The position numbers were made by a program, and so were the translations under genes. A model generated the notes under the pieces. It saw only the letters and a list, made by a program, of their open reading frames with translations. It was not told where the DNA came from and made no database searches. This document shows, piece by piece, positions 1 to 8,150 of a stretch of DNA of 64,000 nt (position 1 is the stretch's first letter; each line of letters begins with the position of its first letter). The stretch comes from Adlercreutzia mucosicola DSM 19490 (GTDB lineage: Bacteria; Actinomycetota; Coriobacteriia; Coriobacteriales; Eggerthellaceae): NCBI RefSeq assembly GCF_000422625.1, contig NZ_AUGK01000008.1, positions 1 through 64,000 on the forward strand, given 5' to 3'.

Positions 1-193
1 GCGCGGGGGCGTCCCCCTCGCCGGCGCCATCGCCGCCCTGCGCGGGGGCGTCGGGGGCCGGCGCCGGCGCGGGCTCCTCGTCCGCGAAGGCGGGGATAGG
101 AGCAACCAACATGCTCAGGGAAAGAGCACCGGCCAGCAAGCAGCGCGAGAGCCTTTCCGTTGATAACGACACCATCTTGATCTTGCTACTCAT
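1..193 (-). CDS. Secreted protein, N-terminal fragment (runs off left edge)
   Basis: The ATG at 193 follows a good ribosome binding site (AAGGGGTG). The first 37 residues form a clear Sec signal peptide: a basic N-terminus, a hydrophobic core around residues 18-32 and a probable AFA cleavage site. The visible mature part is a Pro/Ala/Gly/Asp-rich low-complexity stretch, typical of a linker or wall-spanning segment. The rest of the gene lies beyond the window, so no function can be assigned. It follows the GH25 lysozyme gene by 66 bp on the same strand, so the two may be co-transcribed and may both act at the cell envelope. Confidence 0.75.
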   Translation of the reverse strand, partial: MSSKIKMVSLSTERLSRCLLAGALSLSMLVAPIPAFADEEPAPAPAPDAPAQGGDGAGEGDAPA

Positions 194-259
194 ACGCAAT
201 CACCCCTTACAAATAACATATACCGCCATCGACTATTCCCAGGTTGAGTGGCAAGAACC

Positions 260-2278
260 CTAGCCCACTCCATCCCAAAGTCCGGAAGAATCCACGTAAT
301 AGTTCCCCACCCAAGCGTCCGTGACCATGGCACCAGAGTCGCCTACGTAGTAATTGCCCACCCAGCTGTTGGCCAGCATCGCGCCCGAGTTGCTCAAGTA
401 GTACCATCGGCCGTCTACCAGGCTCCAGCCAACGGCCATGGCGCCCGAGGACTGCAAGTAGTACCAGACGCCGTCCACCAGCTTCCAGCCGGTGGCCATG
501 TCGCCGGCGGGATTCAGGTAGTACCAGGCGCCGGCAAGCCACACCCAGCCAGTCGCCATAGACCCGTCACCGTAAAGGTAGTACCAGACGCCGTCCACCA
601 GCTTCCATCCAGTGGCCATGGACCCGTCACCGTAAAGGTAGTACCAGACGCCGTCCACCAGCTTCCATCCGGTGGCCATGTCGCCGGCGGGATTCAGGTA
701 GTACCAGGCGCCGCCCACCTGCTTCCAACCCGTGGCCATCGCCCCAGAGGCATTCAGGTAGTACCAGCAACCAGACACCCTCTGCCAACCAGTCATATTG
801 GCGCCTATGGAGTCGCGGAGATACCATGCGCCACCGTCGTACACCCATCGGACTGCTCCTTGGGGCTGAGACGAAGCTGCCTGGGTAATAAGCGCGCCCG
901 AGGAGGAGAACTGATAAATCTCGCCGTCGATAGTCTGCTGACCCGTGACCATTGCGCCGGTCTGAGGAGCAAGGTAGTAGCTCTCGCCATCAATATCCCG
1001 CCATCCCGTCTGCATAATGCCCACGTTGTTCAAGTAGTACCAATTGCCATCGACGAAAGCCCAGCCGGTCTTCATGGATCCATCATCTGCGGCACCGAAG
1101 TAATAGCGCGCATTGGCAAGTTGCACCCAACCGCTCTGCATGACGCCCTTATCGTTAAGATAGTACTGTCTCTCTTTAATGCGCTGCCATCCCTTAAGGT
1201 AGTTTCCCGCGCTGTCCCTCAGATACCACAGGCCGTCTTTTTGCTCCCAGATCTTCTGACGGGGCATTAGCTCATCGAAGTTGACGTAGGAAAAGTTGAC
1301 ATCGCAATACTTCGCTGGTGTTCCGTTGACAAGACCAATGCTCGTAAACTGCCAGATATCAGTTGCCTCGACCCCGCTGGACGAGGAACCCCAGGAATAG
1401 CGGGCAACCCAGCGCGACCATCCTGCCCTCTTCATATTCTCCGAAGTAAACGCCGGATCAACGAGGACATTGCTGAACCAATCTGGATTCGAATAGATTC
1501 CCACGCTGTATCCCGCAGATTGCATGCCATCGCAATAGGCCTTCGCGATTTGCCCCAAGAGGGCAGAATCCAGCACGCGTTGGCTTTTGTCCTCCATGTC
1601 GTAATAAACGGGGAGATCGAGATCAGCCGGAGTAAGACCGGCGTTGCTGAGTTGCCGCAGCGTATGGGCAACCTCATTTTGAACGGACTTCCCCTCGCCC
1701 GTCAGTTTCTGCGCGCGGGCATATAGATAGACGCCCACTTTTATGCCCTGCTCCTTAGCGCCCTTGACATTCCGAGCGAACCAAGGGTCATCAAAGGTCG
1801 GGCCATCCCCGCACCGAATGATCGCGAACGTGATGCCATCCGATTTGACCTGCGCCCAATCGATCGCAGAGTAGGTTCCCCTCTTTTCGTTGTTGTAGTA
1901 GGAGACGTCGATTCCCACCTCGCGAACACCAGGAGCCGTGATGATCGTCCCTGCTTCCGTGGGGGTTCTGCGGTAGACATACTTCCCCACCCCATTAGCC
2001 TGGGACCATGTCGCGCGATAGGAATCGCCCACATCGGAAAATGCGCCGTAGGGCACTATGCCCGATTCCTCGGAGAGCTCCAGCAGCAGGCTTTCAGGGT
2101 ACCCCTCCTTAAAACGCCAACTTTCAGCCGGCTCACCGCAGCCTCCATCAGAAACAGAGGACATGTCCCCAAAGAAGCCCTCGACCTCGTCAGCAAAAGC
2201 AAGTGTCGGGACGCTTGCAACCAGCGCAGATGCCAAAACGATCTTGGCGAAAGTTCCCGCAATTGTGTGTCGAGCCAA
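260..2278 (-). CDS. GH25 lysozyme with C-terminal wall-binding repeats
   Basis: Secreted peptidoglycan hydrolase that should cleave the MurNAc-GlcNAc glycan backbone outside the cell. The TTG at 2278 is chosen because GGAGG lies 7 nt upstream and it starts a clean signal peptide (residues 1-29, AFA cleavage). An ATG 99 bp further upstream would bury that signal peptide. The GH25 domain covers about residues 120-325, with the family Asp in GIDVS (about 124) and the DxE pair in YYDMED (about 227/229). Residues 335-672 are about sixteen roughly 20-residue repeats of the GW..xxGxWYYLxxxGxM type, like choline-binding or cell-wall-binding repeats. The last two are degenerate. Base composition is visibly less GC-rich than the ribosomal genes next door. 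The role could be autolysis or attack on competitors; the sequence does not say which. Confidence 0.9.
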   Translation of the reverse strand: MARHTIAGTFAKIVLASALVASVPTLAFADEVEGFFGDMSSVSDGGCGEPAESWRFKEGYPESLLLELSEESGIVPYGAFSDVGDSYRATWSQANGVGKYVYRRTPTEAGTIITAPGVREVGIDVSYYNNEKRGTYSAIDWAQVKSDGITFAIIRCGDGPTFDDPWFARNVKGAKEQGIKVGVYLYARAQKLTGEGKSVQNEVAHTLRQLSNAGLTPADLDLPVYYDMEDKSQRVLDSALLGQIAKAYCDGMQSAGYSVGIYSNPDWFSNVLVDPAFTSENMKRAGWSRWVARYSWGSSSSGVEATDIWQFTSIGLVNGTPAKYCDVNFSYVNFDELMPRQKIWEQKDGLWYLRDSAGNYLKGWQRIKERQYYLNDKGVMQSGWVQLANARYYFGAADDGSMKTGWAFVDGNWYYLNNVGIMQTGWRDIDGESYYLAPQTGAMVTGQQTIDGEIYQFSSSGALITQAASSQPQGAVRWVYDGGAWYLRDSIGANMTGWQRVSGCWYYLNASGAMATGWKQVGGAWYYLNPAGDMATGWKLVDGVWYYLYGDGSMATGWKLVDGVWYYLYGDGSMATGWVWLAGAWYYLNPAGDMATGWKLVDGVWYYLQSSGAMAVGWSLVDGRWYYLSNSGAMLANSWVGNYYVGDSGAMVTDAWVGNYYVDSSGLWDGVG
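450..780 (-). repeat. Tandem about 60-bp DNA repeats inside the lysozyme gene
   Basis: The wall-binding repeats are also repeats at DNA level. The block at 561-610 recurs almost exactly at 621-670, and a close relative lies at 451-490. Each unit encodes the GWKLVDGVWYYL type of repeat. Such near-identical units can gain or lose copies by recombination or slippage. Confidence 0.8.
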
Positions 2279-2692
2279 AGCCTTGCCTCCTTCAGCACTT
2301 GCAACAGCGCAAGGGGACGCCGCGACCTGTGACAGCAGAATCTGCTGACACCCTGTCGTCTGGCCCAAAAGCGTCAAATCGCTTTGGCCGTATCAGCGCA
2401 AACCGATGCATTCGAGAGCGGCCCAGCGAGCTCCCGAGTCATCAAATCGCGCCGATCCAAAGACCCGATCTCGTTCGCAAATCCCATCGCGAACGATTTC
2501 TTCTTCCCCTTAGCTTAGTTCTCTCTTTTGCCCTTTTCCCATTTGGAAGCGGCCACTCAGACTGCCTCAAGGGCTTTGACAGCATAGCACCCCCCCCCCC
2601 GCACTTTTCAACTGCTTTCTACCGATCTCACGCCAGACGGTTTCTTTCTTGCTTCTTGCGACCAACTGGGGGGACGGTTCCAAGACACAAAA
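2279..2692. other. Intergenic region with an 11-C homopolymer
   Basis: This region separates the ribosomal operon terminator from the lysozyme gene. It is less GC-rich than its surroundings and holds a run of eleven C at 2590-2600. I see no convincing open frame, no clear promoter for the lysozyme gene and no structured RNA in it. Confidence 0.5.
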
Positions 2693-2716
2693 AAGCCCCG
2701 CCGGATGGCGGGGCTT
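2693..2716 (-). terminator. Rho-independent terminator after rplW
   Basis: A perfect 10-bp stem (2693-2702 with 2707-2716), rich in G and C, with a 4-nt loop. On the minus strand it is followed by a run of six T. It sits 44 bp after the rplW stop and should end the ribosomal protein transcript. Confidence 0.92.
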
Positions 2717-2759
2717 AAGGCGACCCTCAGGTCAGGCGACGCAAGCGCTCGGGCTCGGA

Positions 2760-3047
2760 CTACGCCTGGAAAATCTCGATGGTCTCGCCCTCGGCCAGGG
2801 TGACCATGGCCTTCTTCCAGGTACGGGTACGACCCTCCTGGTAGCGAACGCGCTTCGGCTTCGACTTCACGTTCAGGGTGTTCACCTTGACCACCTTCAC
2901 CTTGAAGATAGCCTCGATGGCCTGGCGAATCTCGACCTTGTTGGCGTCCTTGGCAACCTCGAAGGTGTACACGTTGTTCTCCATGGCATCGTAGCTGTGC
3001 TCCGTGATGACGGGGCGGATGATGACGTCGCGGGGATCCTTCTCCAT
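2760..3047 (-). CDS. rplW: 50S ribosomal protein L23
   Basis: L23 (95 aa) binds domain III of 23S rRNA near the peptide exit tunnel, where trigger factor and SRP dock. The sequence MEKDPRDVIIRPVITEHSY and the basic loop KSKPKRVRYQEGRT are characteristic of the family. The ATG overlaps the rplD stop by one base (TAATG), implying translational coupling, and this sets the start rather than an upstream ATG at 3080. It is the last gene before the terminator. The rplB gene that normally follows in the S10 operon is absent here. Confidence 0.95.
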   Translation of the reverse strand: MEKDPRDVIIRPVITEHSYDAMENNVYTFEVAKDANKVEIRQAIEAIFKVKVVKVNTLNVKSKPKRVRYQEGRTRTWKKAMVTLAEGETIEIFQA

Positions 3048-3673
3048 TATGCAAGCACCTCCTCGATGCGGGCCAGGCACGGCTCGGCGATGACGAGCAC
3101 CTTGTTGTCAATGAGCTCGTAGGTATTGATATCGCCCACCGGCAGGATGTTCACCTCGGGGATGTTGCGGAAGGACAGGAACGCCTCGATGTCCTCGTTG
3201 CCGATGACCACGCAGATGCGCTTGCCTTCCAGACCCAGGGCCTTGATCAGCGCCACGGCGTCCTTGGTGCAGGGCTTCTCGAAATCGAAGTCCTTGACCA
3301 CCACGAGCTCGCCGTCGGCCAGCTTCGCGGACAGGGCGCTGCGCATGGCCAGCTTGATCTCCTTCTTGTTGACCTTCTGGTCGTAGGAGCGGGTGTGCGG
3401 GCCGAACACGGTACCGCCGCCAGTCCACTGGGGAGCGCGGATGGTACCCTGGCGGGCACGACCGGTGCCCTTCTGACGCCACGGCTTCTTGCCGCCGCCG
3501 CGGACCATGCCGCGGGTGCGCGTGTTAGCGGTGCCCTGACGCCAACCGGCCTGCTGCGCCTTCACGGTGCGGTGCATGACAGGCACGTTCGGCTCGATAC
3601 CGAACACGGCGTCGTTCACATCGACCGTGCCGGCGGCAGCGCCCTTCACGTCCTTAATCTCAATAGTTGCCAT
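3047..3673 (-). CDS. rplD: 50S ribosomal protein L4
   Basis: L4 (208 aa, normal length) is an early-assembling 23S rRNA binding protein whose extended loop lines the exit tunnel. The loop is visible at about residues 45-95 with the conserved KPWRQKGTGRARQGTIRAP segment. In some bacteria L4 also represses its own operon; nothing here shows that directly. It lies 33 bp after rplC and overlaps rplW by one base. Confidence 0.96.
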   Translation of the reverse strand: MATIEIKDVKGAAAGTVDVNDAVFGIEPNVPVMHRTVKAQQAGWRQGTANTRTRGMVRGGGKKPWRQKGTGRARQGTIRAPQWTGGGTVFGPHTRSYDQKVNKKEIKLAMRSALSAKLADGELVVVKDFDFEKPCTKDAVALIKALGLEGKRICVVIGNEDIEAFLSFRNIPEVNILPVGDINTYELIDNKVLVIAEPCLARIEEVLA

Positions 3674-3706
3674 AATTTCTGTAACTCCTTGTTACCGATC
3701 GATTCA

Positions 3707-4327
3707 CTAAGCCATGCGCACGCGCACGATGCCGTTCTTGCCGCCGGGGACAGCGCCCTTCACGAGGATCAGGTTCTGCTCCTCGTCGATGCGCACGACC
3801 TCGAGGTTCTTCACGGTCACGGTATCGCAGCCCATGTGGCCCGGCAGGCGCAGGCCCTTGAACACGCGAGAGGGCGTGGCGCACTGGCCGACGGAACCGG
3901 GAGCGCGGTGGAAGTGCGCGCCATGGCCGCCCGGGCCGCCGGCAAAGCCGTAGCGCTTCATGACGCCGGCAAAGCCCTTGCCCTTGGACGTACCGGTGAC
4001 GTCCACCTTCTTCACCTCGGCGAAGGCAGCCACGGTCTGGGTGTCGCCCACCTTGTACTCGCCGGCATTCTCCACGCGCACCTCGCGCAGGTAGCGCTTC
4101 GGCTCGGCGCCCTGCTTGTCGAAGTGACCCTGCATGGGGCGGTTCACGCGGCGCGGCTTGATGTAGCCGAAGCCCATCTGCACGGCCTCGTAGCCGTCGG
4201 TGTCCACGGTCTTCACCTGGCACACCGTGTTCGGCTCAGCCTGAATAACGGTCACAGGAACGATGCGGTCCTGGTCGTCGAAGATCTGGGTCATGCCGAT
4301 CTTCTTGCCATAGATAGCGTTAATCAC
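3707..4327 (-). CDS. rplC: 50S ribosomal protein L3
   Basis: L3 (206 aa) binds 23S rRNA near the peptidyl transferase centre. The N-terminus [15 protein letters not shown] and the glycine-rich [20 protein letters not shown] loop identify it. The GTG at 4327 is chosen because AAGGAGGG lies 7 nt upstream and overlaps the rpsJ stop, and because it starts at the family's usual N-terminus. A longer frame starting at 4363 would run into rpsJ. Confidence 0.95.
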   Translation of the reverse strand: MINAIYGKKIGMTQIFDDQDRIVPVTVIQAEPNTVCQVKTVDTDGYEAVQMGFGYIKPRRVNRPMQGHFDKQGAEPKRYLREVRVENAGEYKVGDTQTVAAFAEVKKVDVTGTSKGKGFAGVMKRYGFAGGPGGHGAHFHRAPGSVGQCATPSRVFKGLRLPGHMGCDTVTVKNLEVVRIDEEQNLILVKGAVPGGKNGIVRVRMA

Positions 4328-4340
4328 AGCACTTCCCTCC

Positions 4341-4649
4341 TTACAGCTTGATCTCGATGTCAACGCCAGCGGGAAGATCGAGACGCATCAGGGAGTCAAC
4401 CGTGTTGGGGGTCGGCTCCAGGATGTCGATGAGGCGCTTGTGGGTGCGCATCTCGAACTGCTCGCGGGAGTCCTTGTTCACGTGGGGCCCGCGGATGACG
4501 CAGTACAGGTTGCGCTCCGTCGGCAGCGGAATAGGACCGGAAACCTTGGCACCCGTCTTCTGAGCGGTATCGACGATGAGGCGCGTGGACTGATCCACGA
4601 TCTCATGATCGTACCCCTTCAGGCGGATGCGAATCTTCTGACTTGCCAC
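4341..4649 (-). CDS. rpsJ: 30S ribosomal protein S10
   Basis: S10 (102 aa) is a 30S head protein that also acts as NusE in antitermination complexes. It matches the family along its full length: [26 protein letters not shown], and the [10 protein letters not shown] segment. It lies 37 bp after fusA and starts the S10 part of this fused str-S10 cluster. No separate promoter or S10 leader was seen in the short gap, so it is probably read from the rpsL promoter. Confidence 0.96.
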   Translation of the reverse strand: MASQKIRIRLKGYDHEIVDQSTRLIVDTAQKTGAKVSGPIPLPTERNLYCVIRGPHVNKDSREQFEMRTHKRLIDILEPTPNTVDSLMRLDLPAGVDIEIKL

Positions 4650-4686
4650 TTACATTACCTCCAAATAGAAGTTGCTGACGGGCGCC

Positions 4687-6804
4687 CTAGGCGTTGCCGC
4701 CGGCCTTGCTGATGATCTCGTCCTGGACGGACTTGGGCACGGGCTCGTAGGAGTCGAACTGCATGGTGTACACCGCGCGGCCCTGGGTGCCGCTGCGCAG
4801 GTCGGTCGCGTAACCGAACATGTTGCCCAGCGGAACCTTGGCCTCGATGACCACGGCGCTCCCACGCTGCTCCTGGCCCTGGATGAGGCCGCGGCGGGAC
4901 GGGATATCGCCCATGACGAAGCCGGTGTACTCCTCGGGAGTCTCCACCTCGACGGCCATGACGGGCTCCAAAATGACCGGGTTGGACTTGCGCAGGGCGT
5001 CCTTGATGGCCATGGAGCCGGCCACCTTGAAGGCAGCTTCCGAAGAGTCAACATCGTGGTAGGAGCCGTCGATGAGCTCCACCTTCACGTCCTCGACCGG
5101 GTAGCCGGCCAGCACGCCGGAGTTCAGCGCCTCCTGGATGCCCTTGTCGATGGAGGGGATGTACTCCTTGGGCACCACGCCGCCGACGATCTTGTTCACG
5201 AACTCGTAGCCGGCACCGGGCTCCTGCGGGTACATGTTGATGACCGCATGGCCGTACTGGCCGCGACCGCCGGACTGGCGGACGAACTTGCCCTCGGCGT
5301 TCAGCACCTCGTGGCCCGGACGCTCGCGGTAGGAAACCTGGGGCTTGCCCACGTTGGCCTCTACCTTGAACTCGCGCAGCAGGCGGTCGACGATGATCTC
5401 CAGGTGCAGCTCGCCCATGCCAGCGATGATGGTCTGGCCGGTCTCGTGGTTGGTGGACACGCGGAAGGTGGGGTCCTCCTCGGCCAGCTTGGCCAAAGCC
5501 ACGCCCATCTTGTCCTGCTCGGCCTTGGTCTTAGGCTCCACGGCAATGTCGATAACCGGATCGGCGAACTCCATGGACTCCAGAATGATCGGCGCGTTGT
5601 CGGCGCACAGGGTGTCACCGGTGGAGGTGTCCTTCAGACCCACGACGGCGACGATGTCGCCAGCCTGGCACGAGTCGATGTCGACGCGCTGGTTGGAGTG
5701 CATCTGCAGAAGACGGCCGATGCGCTCCTTCTTGTCCTTCACGGCGTTCATCACATAGCTGCCGGCATCCAGGGCGCCGGAGTAGACGCGCAGGTAGGTC
5801 AGCTTGCCCACGTAGGGGTCGGTCATGATCTTGAAAGCCAGGGAAGAGAACGGGGCCTTCACGTCGGCCGGACGCTCCTCTTCCTCGCCGGTCTCGGGGT
5901 TGGTGCCCTTGATGGCCGGGATGTCCACCGGGGACGGCATGTAGTCGACCACGGCGTCCAGCAGCTCCTGCACGCCCTTGTTCTTGTAGGCGGAGCCCAC
6001 GAACACGGGGTTGATCTGGCAGGCGATGACGCCCTTGCGGATGGCGGCCTTCAGCTCGTCGACGGTGACCTCTTCCTCCATGAGGACCTTCTCCATGAGC
6101 GCATCGTCGCAGTCGGCGGCGGCCTCCAGAAGCTCCTGGTGGTACAGTTCGGCGTCCTCGAGGAACTCGGCCGGGATGGCGTCCATGGGCTCCGGGTAGG
6201 TCATGCCCTTGTCGTCGGCCTTGAAGTCCCAGGCGGTCATGGTCACGAGATCCACGATGCCCCAGAAGTTGTCCTCAGCGCCCATGGGGATCTGAGCGGC
6301 AACGGCCTTCGCGTCAAGGCGGTCGCGCATGGTCTGGATGGCATGGAAGAAGTCGGCGCCCACACGGTCGTACTTGTTGATGAAGGCGATGCGGGGCACG
6401 CCGTAGCGCTCAGCCTGGCGCCACACGGTCTCGGACTGCGGCTGCACGCCGGCCACGGCATCGAACACGGCCACGGTGCCGTCGAGCACGCGCAGGGAGC
6501 GCTCCACCTCGGCCGTAAAGTCCACGTGGCCGGGGGTGTCGATGATCTGGAAGCGGTACTCCTTGCCGCCGGCAGCGCCACCGGGGTACTTCCAGAAGCA
6601 GGTGGTGGCAGCAGCGGTGATGGTCACGCCGCGCTCCTGCTCCTGGACCATCCAGTCCATGGTAGCGGCGCCGTCGTGCACCTCGCCGATCTTGTGGGTC
6701 TTGCCCGTGTAGTAGAGGATGCGCTCGGTCGTGGTGGTCTTGCCTGCATCGATGTGGGCCATGATGCCGATGTTGCGCGTATCCTTCAGATCAATTTTAG
6801 CCAT
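4687..6804 (-). CDS. fusA: Elongation factor G
   Basis: EF-G (705 aa) is the GTPase that drives ribosomal translocation and, with RRF, ribosome recycling. GTPase motifs are all present: P-loop AHIDAGKT (17-24), the switch [12 protein letters not shown] region, DTPGH (about 88) and NKYD in place of the usual NKMD. Domains II-V follow, with the domain IV segment ending in GMGELHLE and later RPGHEV. It sits between rpsG (14 bp) and rpsJ (37 bp) in the expected str-operon order. No tuf gene follows. Confidence 0.97.
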   Translation of the reverse strand: MAKIDLKDTRNIGIMAHIDAGKTTTTERILYYTGKTHKIGEVHDGAATMDWMVQEQERGVTITAAATTCFWKYPGGAAGGKEYRFQIIDTPGHVDFTAEVERSLRVLDGTVAVFDAVAGVQPQSETVWRQAERYGVPRIAFINKYDRVGADFFHAIQTMRDRLDAKAVAAQIPMGAEDNFWGIVDLVTMTAWDFKADDKGMTYPEPMDAIPAEFLEDAELYHQELLEAAADCDDALMEKVLMEEEVTVDELKAAIRKGVIACQINPVFVGSAYKNKGVQELLDAVVDYMPSPVDIPAIKGTNPETGEEEERPADVKAPFSSLAFKIMTDPYVGKLTYLRVYSGALDAGSYVMNAVKDKKERIGRLLQMHSNQRVDIDSCQAGDIVAVVGLKDTSTGDTLCADNAPIILESMEFADPVIDIAVEPKTKAEQDKMGVALAKLAEEDPTFRVSTNHETGQTIIAGMGELHLEIIVDRLLREFKVEANVGKPQVSYRERPGHEVLNAEGKFVRQSGGRGQYGHAVINMYPQEPGAGYEFVNKIVGGVVPKEYIPSIDKGIQEALNSGVLAGYPVEDVKVELIDGSYHDVDSSEAAFKVAGSMAIKDALRKSNPVILEPVMAVEVETPEEYTGFVMGDIPSRRGLIQGQEQRGSAVVIEAKVPLGNMFGYATDLRSGTQGRAVYTMQFDSYEPVPKSVQDEIISKAGGNA

Positions 6805-6818
6805 ATATCACACCAGCC

Positions 6819-7289
6819 TTAGAAGCGGTAGTGCGAGAACGCACGGTTAGCCTCGGCCATCTTGTACATATCCTCGCGCTTCTTCACGGCGGCGCCGGTG
6901 TTCTCGGAAGCGTCGATGATCTCGTTGGCGAGACGCTGGATCATGGTGTGCTCCTTGCGCTTGCGCGAGAAGTCGACGATCCAGCGGATGGCCAGAGTGG
7001 TGGCGCGACGGGAGTTGACCTCCATCGGCACCTGGTAGGTAGCGCCGCCCACGCGCTTCGGCTTGCACTCGAGGGTGGGGCGCACGTTGTCCATGGCCTT
7101 CTTGAACACGGCCAGCGGATCCTCGCCGGTCTTCTCGGCGACCAGATCGAAGGCGCCGTAGACGATGTTCTCGGCGATGGACTTCTTGCCGTCAAGCAGG
7201 ACCTTGTTGATCAGCTGCGTGACGAGACGGTTGTTGAACTTTGCGTCCGGCTGCGTTTCGCGGCGGACTGCTGCTGCACGACGCGGCAT
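6819..7289 (-). CDS. rpsG: 30S ribosomal protein S7
   Basis: S7 (156 aa, family length) nucleates assembly of the 30S head and lies near the E site. [11 protein letters not shown], the [20 protein letters not shown] segment and the basic [15 protein letters not shown] helix are characteristic. In E. coli S7 represses the str operon; a comparable binding site cannot be judged by eye. It follows rpsL by 86 bp. Confidence 0.96.
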   Translation of the reverse strand: MPRRAAAVRRETQPDAKFNNRLVTQLINKVLLDGKKSIAENIVYGAFDLVAEKTGEDPLAVFKKAMDNVRPTLECKPKRVGGATYQVPMEVNSRRATTLAIRWIVDFSRKRKEHTMIQRLANEIIDASENTGAAVKKREDMYKMAEANRAFSHYRF

Positions 7290-7375
7290 GTAGTTTCTCC
7301 TTTTGCTTCTGCGCGCTTCGGGACGGTGCCCCGTCCATTAGGCCGAACCCTTCGGCCCGCGCGGCTTAACGAATG

Positions 7376-7747
7376 TTATTTCGGGCGCTTGGCGCCATAG
7401 CGGCTGCGGGCCTGCTTGCGGTTGTCCACCGCAGCGCAGTCGAGCGCCGCGCGGATGACCTTGTAACGGACACCGGGAAGGTCCTTTACACGGCCGCCGC
7501 GGATGAGCACCATGGAGTGCTCCTGGAGGTTGTGGCCCTCGCCGGGGATGTAGGCCGTGACCTCCATACCGTTGACGAGACGCACGCGGCAGACCTTGCG
7601 AAGAGCGGAGTTCGGCTTCTTCGGGGTGGTGGTGTACACGCGAGTGCACACGCCGCGCTTCTGCGGGTTGCCCTTGAGAGCCGGGGTCTTCGACTTGTCG
7701 ACCGACTTCTTGCGGCCCTTGCGGACCAGCTGGTTGATTGTAGGCAA
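7376..7747 (-). CDS. rpsL: 30S ribosomal protein S12
   Basis: S12 (123 aa) controls decoding fidelity at the A site. The start is TTG at 7747, preceded by AAAGGAAAAG; the protein then begins [10 protein letters not shown] as in the family. Lys43 ([11 protein letters not shown]) and Lys88 ([11 protein letters not shown]) are both the wild-type residues, so the sequence carries none of the classic streptomycin-resistance substitutions. It is the first gene of the operon. Confidence 0.96.
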   Translation of the reverse strand: MPTINQLVRKGRKKSVDKSKTPALKGNPQKRGVCTRVYTTTPKKPNSALRKVCRVRLVNGMEVTAYIPGEGHNLQEHSMVLIRGGRVKDLPGVRYKVIRAALDCAAVDNRKQARSRYGAKRPK

Positions 7748-7795
7748 GACTCTTTTCCTTTCCTTTTATCCACGAGCTTACACTGCACAAAACAA

Positions 7796-7812
7796 GCGCC
7801 TCCCAGAGGCGC
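7796..7812 (-). promoter_or_regulatory. Hairpin at the 5' end of the rpsL transcript
   Basis: A perfect 7-bp GCGCCTC/GAGGCGC stem with a 3-nt loop, followed on the minus strand by TTGTTTTG. It lies just inside the predicted transcript start. It could protect the mRNA 5' end or act as an early attenuator. It could also be a weak terminator. Confidence 0.5.
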
Positions 7813-7820
7813 GAGGATGC

Positions 7821-7849
7821 ATACTACGAGGGTTCCCGCCGTGTGTCAA
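7821..7849 (-). promoter_or_regulatory. Sigma-70-type promoter of the str-S10 operon
   Basis: On the minus strand TTGACA (7849-7844) is separated by exactly 17 bp from TAGTAT (7826-7821). The predicted start is near 7814, giving a leader of about 65 nt before rpsL. No other promoter of this quality was seen upstream of the operon. Confidence 0.8.
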
Positions 7850-7949
7850 ACGCCACGCACCCGGGCGTGTCCATACCTCCCGTCAGCGGCACAAAATGTT
7901 CACAAACGGGATGGAAAGCCAGCTGCCAGGAGTCGGGTACAGGGAGGCC

Positions 7950-8057
7950 GGGAACCAAACCCGTCGTTTGCGACCATGGATTTGACCAGGTAAAATGTCA
8001 CATAATACCTGGTAGATCGCCTATGGAAAACGGGGCGCAAACGAGGGGTTTGGTTCC
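7950..8057. repeat. 108-bp element with 23-bp terminal inverted repeats
   Basis: The arms 7950-7972 and 8035-8057 are inverted copies matching at 22 of 23 positions. Nested inside is a perfect 8-bp pair, ACCAGGTA (7985-7992) and TACCTGGT (8006-8013). No open frame is convincing. It lies behind the rpsL promoter and downstream of the M20 peptidase gene, and looks like a miniature mobile or REP-type element. Confidence 0.75.
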
Positions 8058-8085
8058 CCAGCGGCAGGACAGGGGCCGTCGCGGG

Positions 8086-8150
8086 TCGCGGGCGGCCCGA
8101 GGGCTGCCCCTACGGGAGGGATCCGACCGGAGGTCCCCCGATACCGGCCC
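8086..8150. repeat. Short GC-rich palindromic repeats (REP-like)
   Basis: The stretch contains GGGCGGCCCGAGGGCTGCCC followed by CTACGGG, which resembles the GGGCGGGCT..AGCCCGCCCCTACGG unit at 49527-49552. A second copy of CCCCTACCGG lies near 8150. These look like members of one dispersed extragenic palindrome family. The resemblance was judged by eye. Confidence 0.45.

Noticed and set aside
2203-2718. A 171-codon plus-strand frame over the lysozyme 5' region and terminator
   Set aside because: It runs through the poly-C tract and the rplW terminator, has no domain and no binding site.
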